Shown one piece after another: positions 29,140 to 38,089 of a stretch of 64,000 nucleotides of DNA (position 1 is the first letter of the stretch; each line of letters begins with the position of its first letter). The notes beneath the pieces were generated by a model, which was not told where the DNA came from, made no database searches, and worked only from the letters and a program-made list of their open reading frames with translations. The DNA lies in the NCBI RefSeq assembly GCF_001423585.1, contig NZ_LMOP01000008.1, positions 254,949 through 318,948 of the forward strand, given 5' to 3'. Source of the stretch: Xanthomonas sp. Leaf148 (GTDB lineage: Bacteria > Pseudomonadota > Gammaproteobacteria > Xanthomonadales > Xanthomonadaceae). The translations under genes and the position numbers were made by a program.

Positions 29140-31275
29140 ATGAGTGACCTTGCCCCACCGGCTGCGCCGTCCGCGCCCGTCCCCGCCCAGCGTGTGCTGA
29201 CCGACCCGATCAAGGCCGGCATCCGCGATGCTTACGCCAAGCTGCAGGCCAATACGCCCGGTTTTGCCACCCGTCGCGCGCAGAGTCAGATGATCGGTCT
29301 GGTCTCGCGTGCGCTGGCCACCTCCGGCGGCATCGGCATCGCCGAGGCGCCCACCGGGGTGGGCAAGAGCCTGGGCTATCTCACCGCCGGCGTGCCGATC
29401 GCCCTGGCGACCAAAAAGAAGCTGGTGATCAGCACTGGCACCGTGGCGCTGCAGTCGCAGCTGGTGGAGCGCGATATCCCCGCCTTCCTCAAGGCCACCG
29501 GCCTGGAAGCGACCGTCGCCCTGGCCAAGGGCCGCACCCGCTATCTGTGCACGCGCAATGCCGCCGAGCTGGAAGGCGACACCAGCCAGAACGCCATGTT
29601 CGAAGACGAGCAGGCGCTCTACGATCGCCCGCTCAGCCCCGTCGATGCCGATCTGGCCAAACGGCTGGCCAAGGCCTACGCCGCGCGCACCTGGAGCGGC
29701 GACCTGGACGATGCCCCCGAGCAGGTCTCGGTGCCGTTGCGCATGCGCATCACCACGCCCGCCTCCGGCTGTGCGGGGCGCCGCTGCAGTTATGCCGCGC
29801 AATGCCCGGTGCTCAAGGCACGTACCGATGTGCGCGAAGCGCAGATCGTGGTCACCAACCACGCCTTGCTGCTGTCCTCGCTGTCGCTGGGCGATGCCGA
29901 AAACGGCCAGCCGCTGATCGCGCCGCCATCGGACATGTTGCTGGTGCTCGACGAAGGCCATCACATCGCCGGCGTGGCCATCGACCAGGGCGCGGCCAAT
30001 CTGCCGCTGGACGAGATGGCCAAGCGCACTGGCCGCATGCAGATTCTCATTGCCGCGGCGTATCGCGCGGTGGACAAGGACAAGGTCGGCAACCTGCTGC
30101 CCAACGAAGCCATTGAGGTGGCTGCGCGGGTGTCCAAACTGCTCAAGGCCTTCCATGCTGAAGTCGAGCGCGTGTGGAAGCCCGAGCCTGGCGAGCGCGA
30201 TCCGTTGTGGCGTGCCGCCAACGGCAAGTTGCCGCCGCAGTGGGGCCCGGCCATCGAAGAACTGGGCGAAGAAACCCGCGCGCTGTTCAACTGGGTGCAT
30301 GCCGCGCACAGTGCGATCGCCAAGGGCAAGCAGGACGATGCCGCACGCGAACGCCTGCAACGCAACCTGGGCCTGGCGCTGGAAATGGCCGAGCAGCAAC
30401 ACAATCTGTGGAGCGGCTGGCGGCGCGAAGATAAGGAAGGCCAGCCGCCGATGGCGCGCTGGATCACCCTCTCGCGCGAGGGTGATCTGATCTGCCACTG
30501 CTCTCCCGTGTCGGCCGCGCAAGTGCTGCGCACGATGATCTGGAACGAAGTGGATTCGGTGGTGATGACCTCGGCCACGCTCACCGGCGGTGGCGATTTC
30601 CAATCCTTCGCCATCGACAACGGCCTGCCCGATCACGCCGAAATGGCCTCGCTGGCCTCGCCATTCGACCTGCCCAATCAGGCCGAACTGATCGTGCCCA
30701 ATTTTCCGGTCACCCCGGACGACCGCGAAGGGCATCCCAAGGAAGTGGCGAAGTATCTGGTGCGCGAACTGGATTGGAACGCCAAGGGCAGCATCGTGCT
30801 GTTTACCTCGCGCTGGAAGATGGAAAAGGTCGCCGACCTGATGCCGCTAGCGCAGCGTAACCGTGTGCTGGTGCAGGGCGAAGGCAACAAGTCGCAATTG
30901 ATCACCGAACACATGCGCCGTATTGCTGCTGGCGAAGGCTCGGTGTTGTTCGGTTTGAATTCTTTTGGCGAAGGCCTGGACCTGCCCGGCGATGCCTGCA
31001 CCACGGTGGTCATCACCCAGGTGCCATTCGCGGTGCCGACCGACCCGCAGACCTCGACCTTGAGCGAGTGGCTGGAAAGCCGCGGCCACAATGCATTCAA
31101 CCTGATTGCGATTCCGCATGCGCTACGCACGCTCACCCAGTTTGCAGGGCGGCTGATCCGCAGCTCCAACGACCACGGCCGCGTCATCATTCTCGACTCG
31201 CGCCTGCTGACGCGTCGCTACGGCAAACGCATCATCGACGCTTTGCCGCCGTTCAAGCGGGTGATCGGGCGCTGA
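29140..31275 (+). CDS. dinG: ATP-dependent DNA helicase DinG-type
   Basis: A 711-residue superfamily 2 helicase. Walker A is EAPTGVGKSLG (about residue 70), the DEAH-type box is LVLDEGHHI (about 270), and late motifs include FGLNSFGEGLDLPGD and ITQVPFAVP. Four Cys residues between motifs I and II (RYLCTR, GCAGRRC and QCPVL) match the iron-sulfur cluster of the XPD/DinG family. It unwinds DNA and R-loops during repair. The ATG at 29140 was chosen; the frame is open further upstream but has no conserved residues. No clear LexA site was seen. Confidence 0.95.
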   Translation: MSDLAPPAAPSAPVPAQRVLTDPIKAGIRDAYAKLQANTPGFATRRAQSQMIGLVSRALATSGGIGIAEAPTGVGKSLGYLTAGVPIALATKKKLVISTGTVALQSQLVERDIPAFLKATGLEATVALAKGRTRYLCTRNAAELEGDTSQNAMFEDEQALYDRPLSPVDADLAKRLAKAYAARTWSGDLDDAPEQVSVPLRMRITTPASGCAGRRCSYAAQCPVLKARTDVREAQIVVTNHALLLSSLSLGDAENGQPLIAPPSDMLLVLDEGHHIAGVAIDQGAANLPLDEMAKRTGRMQILIAAAYRAVDKDKVGNLLPNEAIEVAARVSKLLKAFHAEVERVWKPEPGERDPLWRAANGKLPPQWGPAIEELGEETRALFNWVHAAHSAIAKGKQDDAARERLQRNLGLALEMAEQQHNLWSGWRREDKEGQPPMARWITLSREGDLICHCSPVSAAQVLRTMIWNEVDSVVMTSATLTGGGDFQSFAIDNGLPDHAEMASLASPFDLPNQAELIVPNFPVTPDDREGHPKEVAKYLVRELDWNAKGSIVLFTSRWKMEKVADLMPLAQRNRVLVQGEGNKSQLITEHMRRIAAGEGSVLFGLNSFGEGLDLPGDACTTVVITQVPFAVPTDPQTSTLSEWLESRGHNAFNLIAIPHALRTLTQFAGRLIRSSNDHGRVIILDSRLLTRRYGKRIIDALPPFKRVIGR

Positions 31276-31765
31276 GTGCATCGGCACGTGGCCTCCCAAT
31301 GCAGCGCTCAGTGATATCGAGCGATCAGCGATGTCGACCGCTCGGTCTCGGTCGACAAGGTTGTACTTGAGCACTGCATAGCGACTGCCACGCACGATAG
31401 CGTCGTCATCCGGCATGCCGCCGCGAGCGATCATGCGCAGCCTGTGTCACCTCATGCACGCGGGCGCAGTTGCTTGCCAGGCATCGCATCGGTTGCTGCA
31501 GATGCAGTGTTTTTTTGCATGGCATCGCCTTGCAGTGCAGCATCGGTCTACGTATTTCGGTAGTGACGTCATGCGATGCGAATGCAGACGAGACGCTTGA
31601 AGCTGAAACAGACGCGTTATCTGCAACACGCTGCCACACGAAAAGCGATGCATATCACGCAACGCAGTCATCATCATGTTCGCCTATCGCTGCGATCATA
31701 ACTAATGACTTTTCACACTTCGGCCCGCTCGCCATGATTCAGGTCCTTCAACACGAGCTGACGCC
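31276..31765. other. Gap upstream of the catalase gene
   Basis: A 490-bp region with only short overlapping frames. It is expected to hold the catalase promoter, but no convincing OxyR or other operator could be picked out by eye. Confidence 0.5.
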
Positions 31766-33289
31766 ATGCGCCCTGGATCCCTCATGGTGCTAGCCCTGCT
31801 AGCCCCCACGCTGATCGCTCCGCCGGTCTTCGCCCAATCTGTACTGACCCGCGACAACGGCGCCAAGGTTGGCGACAACCAGAATTCGCAGACGGCAGGT
31901 GCCAACGGCCCGACCTTGCTGCAGGACGTGCAGCTGATCCAGAAGCTGCAGCGCTTCGATCGCGAGCGCATTCCCGAGCGCGTCGTGCATGCGCGCGGTA
32001 CCGGGGTCAAAGGCGAGTTCACCGCCACTGCCGATCTGTCCACCCTGACCAAGGCCAAGGTATTCAGCGCCGGCGAAAAAACACCGGTGTTCGTGCGCTT
32101 TTCGTCCGTTGTGCATGGCAATCACTCGCCTGAAACGCTGCGCGACCCGCACGGGTTCGCCACCAAGTTCTACACCAGCGAAGGTAATTGGGATCTGGTC
32201 GGCAACAACTTCCCCACCTTCTTCATCCGCGATGCGATCAAGTTCCCCGACATGGTCCACGCGTTCAAGCCGGACCCGCGCACCAATCTTGACGACGACT
32301 CGCGCCGCTTCGATTTCTTCTCGCACGTGCCCGAAGGCACGCGCACGCTGACGCTGCTGTATTCCAACGAAGGCACGCCGGCCGGTTATCGCTTCATGGA
32401 TGGCAACGGCGTGCACGCCTACAAGCTGGTCAACGCGCAGGGCGAAGTGCACTACGTCAAGTTCCATTGGAAGACGCTGCAAGGCATCAAGAACCTCGAT
32501 CCCAAGCAGGTTGCCGCCGTCCAGTCCAAGGACTACAGCCACCTGACCAACGATCTGGTCGGTGCGATCAAGAAGGGCGATTACCCGAAGTGGGACCTGT
32601 ATGTGCAGGTGCTCAAGCCGGAAGACCTGGCCAAGTTCGATTTCGACCCGCTCGATGCCACCAAGATCTGGCCGGACGTGCCGGAGCAGAAGGTCGGCCA
32701 GATGGTGTTGAACAAGAACGTCGACAACTTCTTCCAGGAGACCGAGCAGGTCGCGATGGCGCCGGCCAATTTGGTGCCGGGTATCGAACCGTCTGAAGAC
32801 CGCCTGTTGCAGGGCCGCATCTTCTCCTACGCCGACACCCAGTTGTATCGCATCGGTGCCAACGGCCTGAGCCTGCCGGTCAACCGCCCGCGCGTGGCCG
32901 TCAATAACGGCAACCAGGATGGTCAGGGCAACATCGGTCAGACCAGCAGCGGCGTGAACTACGAGCCGAGCCGCCTGGAGCCGCGTCCGCAGGACACCGC
33001 CGCGCGCTACAGCGAACTGCCGCTGTCCGGTACCACCCAGCAGGCCAAGATCACCCGCGAGCAGAACTTCAAGCAGGCCGGTGAGTTGTATCGCTCTTAC
33101 AGCAAGAAGGATCGTGCAGATCTGGTGCAGAGCTTCGGCGAGTCGCTGTCCAACACCGACACCGAGAGCAAGCACATCATCCTGTCGTTCCTGTACAAAG
33201 CCGACCCGGAGTACGGCACCGGTGTGGCCCGTGTTGCCAAGGGCGACCTGGCCCGCGTCAAGCAGCTGGCCTCCAGCCTGCAGGACTGA
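31766..33289 (+). CDS. katB: Periplasmic monofunctional catalase (KatB-like)
   Basis: A 507-residue haem catalase with a signal peptide (MVLALLAPTLIAPPVFAQ), so it is exported. The distal His is in RVVHARGTG (about residue 75), the Asn in GNNFPTFFIRD (about 148), and the proximal haem Tyr in FSYADTQLYR (about residue 358). Length and sequence fit the small-subunit periplasmic group seen in Pseudomonas KatB. It breaks down hydrogen peroxide. An ankyrin gene follows 57 bases downstream, as in the Pseudomonas katB-ankB pair. Confidence 0.93.
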   Translation: MRPGSLMVLALLAPTLIAPPVFAQSVLTRDNGAKVGDNQNSQTAGANGPTLLQDVQLIQKLQRFDRERIPERVVHARGTGVKGEFTATADLSTLTKAKVFSAGEKTPVFVRFSSVVHGNHSPETLRDPHGFATKFYTSEGNWDLVGNNFPTFFIRDAIKFPDMVHAFKPDPRTNLDDDSRRFDFFSHVPEGTRTLTLLYSNEGTPAGYRFMDGNGVHAYKLVNAQGEVHYVKFHWKTLQGIKNLDPKQVAAVQSKDYSHLTNDLVGAIKKGDYPKWDLYVQVLKPEDLAKFDFDPLDATKIWPDVPEQKVGQMVLNKNVDNFFQETEQVAMAPANLVPGIEPSEDRLLQGRIFSYADTQLYRIGANGLSLPVNRPRVAVNNGNQDGQGNIGQTSSGVNYEPSRLEPRPQDTAARYSELPLSGTTQQAKITREQNFKQAGELYRSYSKKDRADLVQSFGESLSNTDTESKHIILSFLYKADPEYGTGVARVAKGDLARVKQLASSLQD

Positions 33290-33346
33290 TCCATCCGACG
33301 GCATCGCGGCCACGCCGCGGTGCCGTCCCCGTCTTGGGAGAGCGAT

Positions 33347-33922
33347 ATGCGCACTCTGCTATTGATCATGCTGAGCGCCCTGTGCGCGCCAGCCATCGCT
33401 GCCTCACCGTCTGCCACGCCCGCAGCGACCACCCCATCCACGTCCAGCCCCGAGCAGATCAAGCTGCAGCTACGTGAGTACTTCTTCGATGCCGCGCGCG
33501 AAGGCCGCCAGGAGATGCTGGCCGAGTTCATCCGCTCGCATTACGACCTCAATGCCCGCGATGAGAAGGGCTATACCGCGCTGATCCTGGCCGCCTACCA
33601 CGGCCAACGCCCGGCGGTAGAGCAGTTGCTGAGCGCAGGAGCCGACCCCTGCGCGCAGGACAAACGCGGCAACACTGCGCTGATGGGCGCGATCTTCAAA
33701 GGCGAGCTCGGCATCGCCAAGCGGCTGATGCAGGCCGATTGCGCCCCCGACCAACGCAACAACGCCGGCCAGACCGCGGCGATGTATGCAGCGCTGTTCC
33801 AGCGGACAGACGTGCTCAAGGACCTGGCCGCCAAGGGCGCAGACCTCAGCCTCAAGGACGGGCAGGGCAACGATGTGACCAAGCTGCAGCGCGGCGAATT
33901 CGCCACCGCCCCGGCACGCTGA
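33347..33922 (+). CDS. Exported ankyrin-repeat protein, catalase partner
   Basis: A 191-residue protein with a signal peptide (MRTLLLIMLSALCAPAIAA) and four to five ankyrin repeats, e.g. KGYTALILAAYHGQRPAVEQ and RGNTALMGAIFKGELGI. In P. aeruginosa the gene downstream of katB encodes AnkB, needed for full KatB activity in the periplasm. The same order and export signals here support the same role, by inference. A TTGGGAG ribosome site precedes the ATG. Confidence 0.9.
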   Translation: MRTLLLIMLSALCAPAIAASPSATPAATTPSTSSPEQIKLQLREYFFDAAREGRQEMLAEFIRSHYDLNARDEKGYTALILAAYHGQRPAVEQLLSAGADPCAQDKRGNTALMGAIFKGELGIAKRLMQADCAPDQRNNAGQTAAMYAALFQRTDVLKDLAAKGADLSLKDGQGNDVTKLQRGEFATAPAR

Positions 33923-34969
33923 GCGTGTTCGGTAGCGCGACCTGCGGCCGTGCATGCTCCGCAAGTTGCGCGCCTGCGTAAGCTGTTCTTGAGGGTGCGC
34001 CACAGGCCGGAGCGCTCACAGTAGTCCGCAGCAACATGTGCCATGCGTGTTTTGCCATCACGCTACCAATGCTCCGAACGGCAGCAACCTTGGCGCGCGC
34101 AAGCGGCCAACAAGGCCATCGCCCAGCCACGGCCGCGAAGCCTTTCAGATCGGCGCGGCCGATTCCCCAATTCGGCATCGACCACGCGGACGCTGCATTA
34201 GCTCCGTAGCGTCAGCATCTACGCGATCCTTGGTCGCTAGCGTTGTCAGCCAGTCGCAGGACTTTCGATAGCGCTCGATGGCCGCGCTCGGCACGCGGTC
34301 AACGCATGGAGAGTACGTAGGCAGGTTTAGCGCGGCTCACCAAACGATGGTGCAGCCGCCAGACGGCGCGCCCGTTGCTCAGTGCGGCGTGGCCACATTC
34401 GTCCACTCCGGCTCTGAGCGTGGCGTCCACACCTACCTGACCACTGCCCGCCAGTGGTGTTAACCGCTCCTGGTCCCCGCGCTTGTTGTGGACAGACGAC
34501 GAGTAGGGCATCCAGCCCAGAGCACCGATGCGTCCGGATGGCTCCGCACGGCCCTGGCCACGATGTCTCACGGTTCCGGCAAGCGCGCGGGGGGCACGTC
34601 TTTGACCGGGCTGCTGCTTGCATCCGGGGCTGCCCGGCGCGATCACCTCCGTGTGTCGCGCGCAAATCAGCAGGGCAACGACAGCACACGATCGTGACGT
34701 AAGCGACCTGGATGCGGCCACGCCAAACCGTGATGGCCATCCCGTCGGTTTTCCGCCACGCCTGCGTTGGAAGTCTGGCGGTGGTGATGATTTTTCCGCC
34801 ATCCCGTCAGGAGATTTCTGACGTCGAAACCCTTGTGCGCCAAGGCTTTGACATAAAACTGAGCGCGCGCTGACTTGCTTGAAATTGGTTCGAAAAAAGC
34901 GCAAAAAACAGTTCAAGAACGGGTCGGGAACGCCGATGCTGGAGCTATCGCACCTTGGAACCCCCGGCC
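33923..34969. other. Gene-free 1-kb region
   Basis: No gene is supported. A MITE-like repeat copy lies at 34329-34470. A 205-codon minus-strand frame runs across it, but the frame crosses the repeat and looks like chance. Confidence 0.5.
34329..34470 (-). repeat. MITE-like dispersed repeat, copy D
   Basis: It contains GCAGCCGCCAGACGG, TCCACTCCGGCT and GTCCACACCTACCTGACCACTG, in the order of the minus-oriented copies, and ends GTGTTAACCGCTC. Confidence 0.6.
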
Positions 34970-35194
34970 ATGAAGCTCGATCCCTCCATCCCGTTCCTGA
35001 TGTCCCTGCTCGCCATGGTGCTGTGCACCGCCACCGCCGTTGTCGCGCTGGTGTTCGGCCAGGTGCACGTATTGGCTACCTCGTGGAGCTTCTATGCGGT
35101 GATGGGCACGTCCCTGATCACCCTGGCTGCCTCTTACCACGCCCTCGGCAAGCCGCTGAGCGCCGAAGAGCGTGTGGGCTTCCGCAACCCGTAA
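34970..35194 (+). CDS. Small membrane protein
   Basis: A 74-residue protein with two membrane helices (about residues 8-29 and 36-57) and the tail LSAEERVGFRNP. An ATG at 34970 is preferred to a TTG at 34955. No known function. Confidence 0.6.
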   Translation: MKLDPSIPFLMSLLAMVLCTATAVVALVFGQVHVLATSWSFYAVMGTSLITLAASYHALGKPLSAEERVGFRNP

Positions 35195-35224
35195 TCGCAC
35201 CTACGTCCGGAAACGCGCGCAGCG

Positions 35225-35506
35225 TTACGCCAGTACCGGATCAAAGAAGCTGCGCTCGTCATTGACGATGCACCGCGTTCGCTCCGCATAGGCGAACGCC
35301 GACAGACACCCCGCATCCTGCAGCGATGCCACCCGATAGCTCCCGTACTCGGCGCGCGAGGGAAACGAAAACAGCGCCAACGCGATGTTGTTCGCCCTTT
35401 CCGACGGCAGAAAATAGCCGTGATGCTGGCCGCCAAAGCGCGCCACCAGCGGGATCCATAACCGCGCGTCATGTTCGAATTCGGCCAGTTGATAGCGGTC
35501 GGTCAC
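35225..35506 (-). CDS. NIPSNAP-family small protein
   Basis: A 93-residue protein resembling the NIPSNAP domain, a dimeric alpha/beta-barrel type fold: FEHDARLWIPLVARFGGQHHGYFLPSE in the middle and VASLQDAG near the end. It is slightly short for the family and starts with GTG directly after a stop codon, so the N-terminus is fixed. Function unknown. Confidence 0.7.
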   Translation of the reverse strand: MTDRYQLAEFEHDARLWIPLVARFGGQHHGYFLPSERANNIALALFSFPSRAEYGSYRVASLQDAGCLSAFAYAERTRCIVNDERSFFDPVLA

Positions 35507-35655
35507 CTAGCGCAGCAAGCAGGTGATCGTGCAGCAGGATCCGGCATCACGCTGCATCAGCGTGCCAGGCCACACTGCCGCAGATTCATCGACGCCCGTG
35601 TAAGCTATTGATCCTGCTTCGCATTCCAATGGCCGCTCGCTGCGGCCAACCGTCG

Positions 35656-36660
35656 ATGACCGCTTCTGCCGATCGCTACGCCGCCTCCCTACGCCTGTCC
35701 GTTGCCCCGATGATGGACTGGACCGACCGGCATTGCCGGGTGTTCCACCGCCTGCTGGCGCCGTCCGCACGCTTGTATACCGAGATGGTGCATGCCAACG
35801 CGGTGATCCATGGCGATCGCACGCGGCTGATCGGGTTCGATCCGGTCGAGCACCCGCTGGCGCTGCAGCTCGGCGGCAGCGATCCGGCCCTGCTCGCGCA
35901 GGCGGCCGGTATCGCGCAGGAATGGGGCTATGACGAAATCAATCTCAACTGCGGCTGCCCGTCCGATCGCGTGCAGGCGGGGCGCTTCGGCGCCTGTCTG
36001 ATGCGCGAGCCGGCGCTGGTGGCCGAGTGTGTCGCCGCCATGTGCGCGGCCACCGATCTGCCGATCACGGTCAAATGCCGCCTGGGCGTGGACGATGACG
36101 ACGACTATGCCGTGTTCGCCCGCTTCGTCGATCAAGTCGTCGCAGCCGGCGCGGCGATGGTGGTAGTGCACGCCCGCAATGCCTGGCTCAAGGGCCTGTC
36201 GCCGAAGGAAAATCGCGAGGTGCCGCCGCTGCGCTACGACTGGGCATATCGCCTCAGGCAGGAGCGTCCCAACGTGCCGGTGGTGCTCAATGGCGGCATC
36301 GCCGCCGTCGACGCCGCGCTGGCGCATCTGCAGCAGACCGATGGCGTGATGCTCGGTCGCGCCGCATATCACGACCCGTATGTCCTGCATCAGCTCGATG
36401 CCGCATTGACCCAACGCCCGGCGCAGTCGCGCGAGACGCTGCTACGGGCGCTGCGTCCCTACGTGGAGTCCCAACTGGAACAGGGTCTGGCGCTGAAGCA
36501 CATCACCCGGCACGTGCTGGGCCTGTTCCATGGGCAGCCCGGCGGGCGGGCGTTCCGTCAGGTGCTGAGCGAGGGCGCACACCGTCCAGGCGCTGGCTGG
36601 GAGCTGGTCGAGCAGGCATTGCAGCGAACCGACAGCCAGCTCTGGCGCGTCGTTGCCTGA
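35656..36660 (+). CDS. dusA: tRNA-dihydrouridine synthase A
   Basis: A 334-residue FMN enzyme that reduces specific uridines of the tRNA D-loop. SVAPMMDWTDRHCR is the DusA-type start, LNCGCPSDRVQ carries the catalytic Cys, and VKCRLGVDD and VLNGGI are FMN-site segments. DusA modifies U20/U20a. Earlier ATGs at 35608 and 35629 are in frame, but conserved sequence begins near 35680, so 35656 is chosen. The ribosome site is weak. Confidence 0.92.
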   Translation: MTASADRYAASLRLSVAPMMDWTDRHCRVFHRLLAPSARLYTEMVHANAVIHGDRTRLIGFDPVEHPLALQLGGSDPALLAQAAGIAQEWGYDEINLNCGCPSDRVQAGRFGACLMREPALVAECVAAMCAATDLPITVKCRLGVDDDDDYAVFARFVDQVVAAGAAMVVVHARNAWLKGLSPKENREVPPLRYDWAYRLRQERPNVPVVLNGGIAAVDAALAHLQQTDGVMLGRAAYHDPYVLHQLDAALTQRPAQSRETLLRALRPYVESQLEQGLALKHITRHVLGLFHGQPGGRAFRQVLSEGAHRPGAGWELVEQALQRTDSQLWRVVA

Positions 36661-36939
36661 TTGGCCCAGCGCTTGCATTAGCTGAACAGGCAGGCCAGGA
36701 CCGTTGTTGATCGCGATCTCGGAGCCCGGCATCGAGCGCGAAAGCCTTGCTGGCAGGGCGTCTGCCCCTTCGTGGCATTCATTTGGCTGAATGGCGTTAA
36801 CACGAAGCTAAAAAGTTCAGATCGGATTCACCCCCAAAAATCAAGAATTTGGCTCAATTTACGGAACCCAGGCATTGTGTGATGCATGCTCGGTTTTACG
36901 AATTTTGAATGTTCCTGAACAACCCGCTAGGATCCAGTT

Positions 36940-37305
36940 GTGACCCATCCGCTCAGCCGCGCTCGCTCTGTCGCCCTGGTCGCCCTCTGGGGTGTCCTGG
37001 CCGCGCCGTCGGCGTGGGGTCAGGGGTATCCCATGGTGCAGGGTGGTCGCGAGGGCATGCCGGCATCGGCACGCGGCAATAGCCGCACCTTGTCGGACAC
37101 CATTCGCCATGTTCAGCGGTCTACCGGTGGACAAATTTTGGCTGCCGAGCGTGTGCCGTACGATGGCGGCAACCTCAATCGGGTCAAGTACATGAAGAAC
37201 GGGCGCGTCCACACTGTGGACGAGCTAGAGCAGCCGCAGGCCGCTCCACCGCCCAGCGCTGCCCCGCCCGATCCGCCAGCGCCACCACGCAGCGATAACC
37301 ACTGA
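36940..37305 (+). CDS. Exported PepSY-like small protein upstream of phoPQ
   Basis: A 121-residue protein with a signal peptide (SVALVALWGVLAAPSAWGQ). The middle part, DTIRHVQRSTGGQILAAERVPYDGGNLNRVKY, resembles a PepSY domain, and the tail is Pro-rich. The start is GTG. The gene lies 71 bases upstream of phoP in the same direction. PepSY proteins often act as inhibitors or sensors in the envelope, so it may modulate PhoQ; this is inference from position. Confidence 0.75.
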   Translation: MTHPLSRARSVALVALWGVLAAPSAWGQGYPMVQGGREGMPASARGNSRTLSDTIRHVQRSTGGQILAAERVPYDGGNLNRVKYMKNGRVHTVDELEQPQAAPPPSAAPPDPPAPPRSDNH

Positions 37306-37376
37306 ACGTAGATAGTTCTGCGTTCAGTCTCATAAATTCCCCGGCTGTTGGCCGATAACGTTACTAGGGAGAGTGC

Positions 37377-38060
37377 ATGCGTATTCTTTTGGTCGAAGAC
37401 GAAGCTCCGCTGCGCGAGACCCTTGCCGCGCGTCTGAAGCGTGAAGGCTTTGCGGTCGACGCTGCACAAGACGGCGAAGAAGGCCTGTACATGGGCCGCG
37501 AAGTGCCGTTCGACGTCGGCATCATCGACCTTGGCCTGCCCAAGATGTCGGGCATGGAGCTGATCAAGGCGCTGCGCGACGAAGGCAAGAAATTCCCGGT
37601 GTTGATCCTGACCGCGCGTTCGAGCTGGCAGGACAAGGTCGAAGGCCTCAAGCAGGGCGCCGACGATTATCTGGTCAAGCCGTTCCATGTCGAAGAGCTG
37701 TTGGCTCGCGTCAACGCGCTGCTGCGCCGTGCCGCTGGCTGGAGCAAGCCCACGCTGGAATGCGGGCCGGTGGCACTGGATCTGGCGGCGCAGACGGTAA
37801 GCGTCAACGGCGCCAACGTCGATCTGACCAGCTATGAGTACAAGGTGCTCGAGTACCTGATGATGCATGCTGGCGAACTGGTCTCCAAGGCCGACCTCAC
37901 CGAACATATCTATCAGCAGGACTTCGATCGCGACTCCAACGTGCTCGAAGTGTTCATCGGTCGTCTGCGCAAGAAGCTCGACCCGGATGGTGAACTCAAG
38001 CCCATCGAGACCGTGCGTGGTCGGGGCTACCGCTTCGCCATCCCGCGTACCGAAGGCTGA
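37377..38060 (+). CDS. phoP: Two-component response regulator PhoP
   Basis: A 227-residue OmpR-family regulator. The receiver domain has LVEDEAPL, the phospho-acceptor Asp in DVGIIDLGLPKMSG (about residue 51) and Lys in DDYLVKPFHV (about 101). The C-terminal winged helix has VLEVFIGRLRKKL and VRGRGYRFAIP. Together with the following kinase gene it matches the PhoP-PhoQ system, which in Xanthomonas responds to magnesium and pH and controls virulence. Confidence 0.92.
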   Translation: MRILLVEDEAPLRETLAARLKREGFAVDAAQDGEEGLYMGREVPFDVGIIDLGLPKMSGMELIKALRDEGKKFPVLILTARSSWQDKVEGLKQGADDYLVKPFHVEELLARVNALLRRAAGWSKPTLECGPVALDLAAQTVSVNGANVDLTSYEYKVLEYLMMHAGELVSKADLTEHIYQQDFDRDSNVLEVFIGRLRKKLDPDGELKPIETVRGRGYRFAIPRTEG

Positions 38061-38089
38061 GTCCGCGCGTCGGTAAACAGGAAGATCAG

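Noticed and set aside
34299..34916. A 205-codon minus-strand frame in the 1-kb gap after the ankyrin gene
   Set aside because: It crosses a dispersed repeat, has no conserved segment, and its Arg/Ser-rich composition is that of a chance frame.
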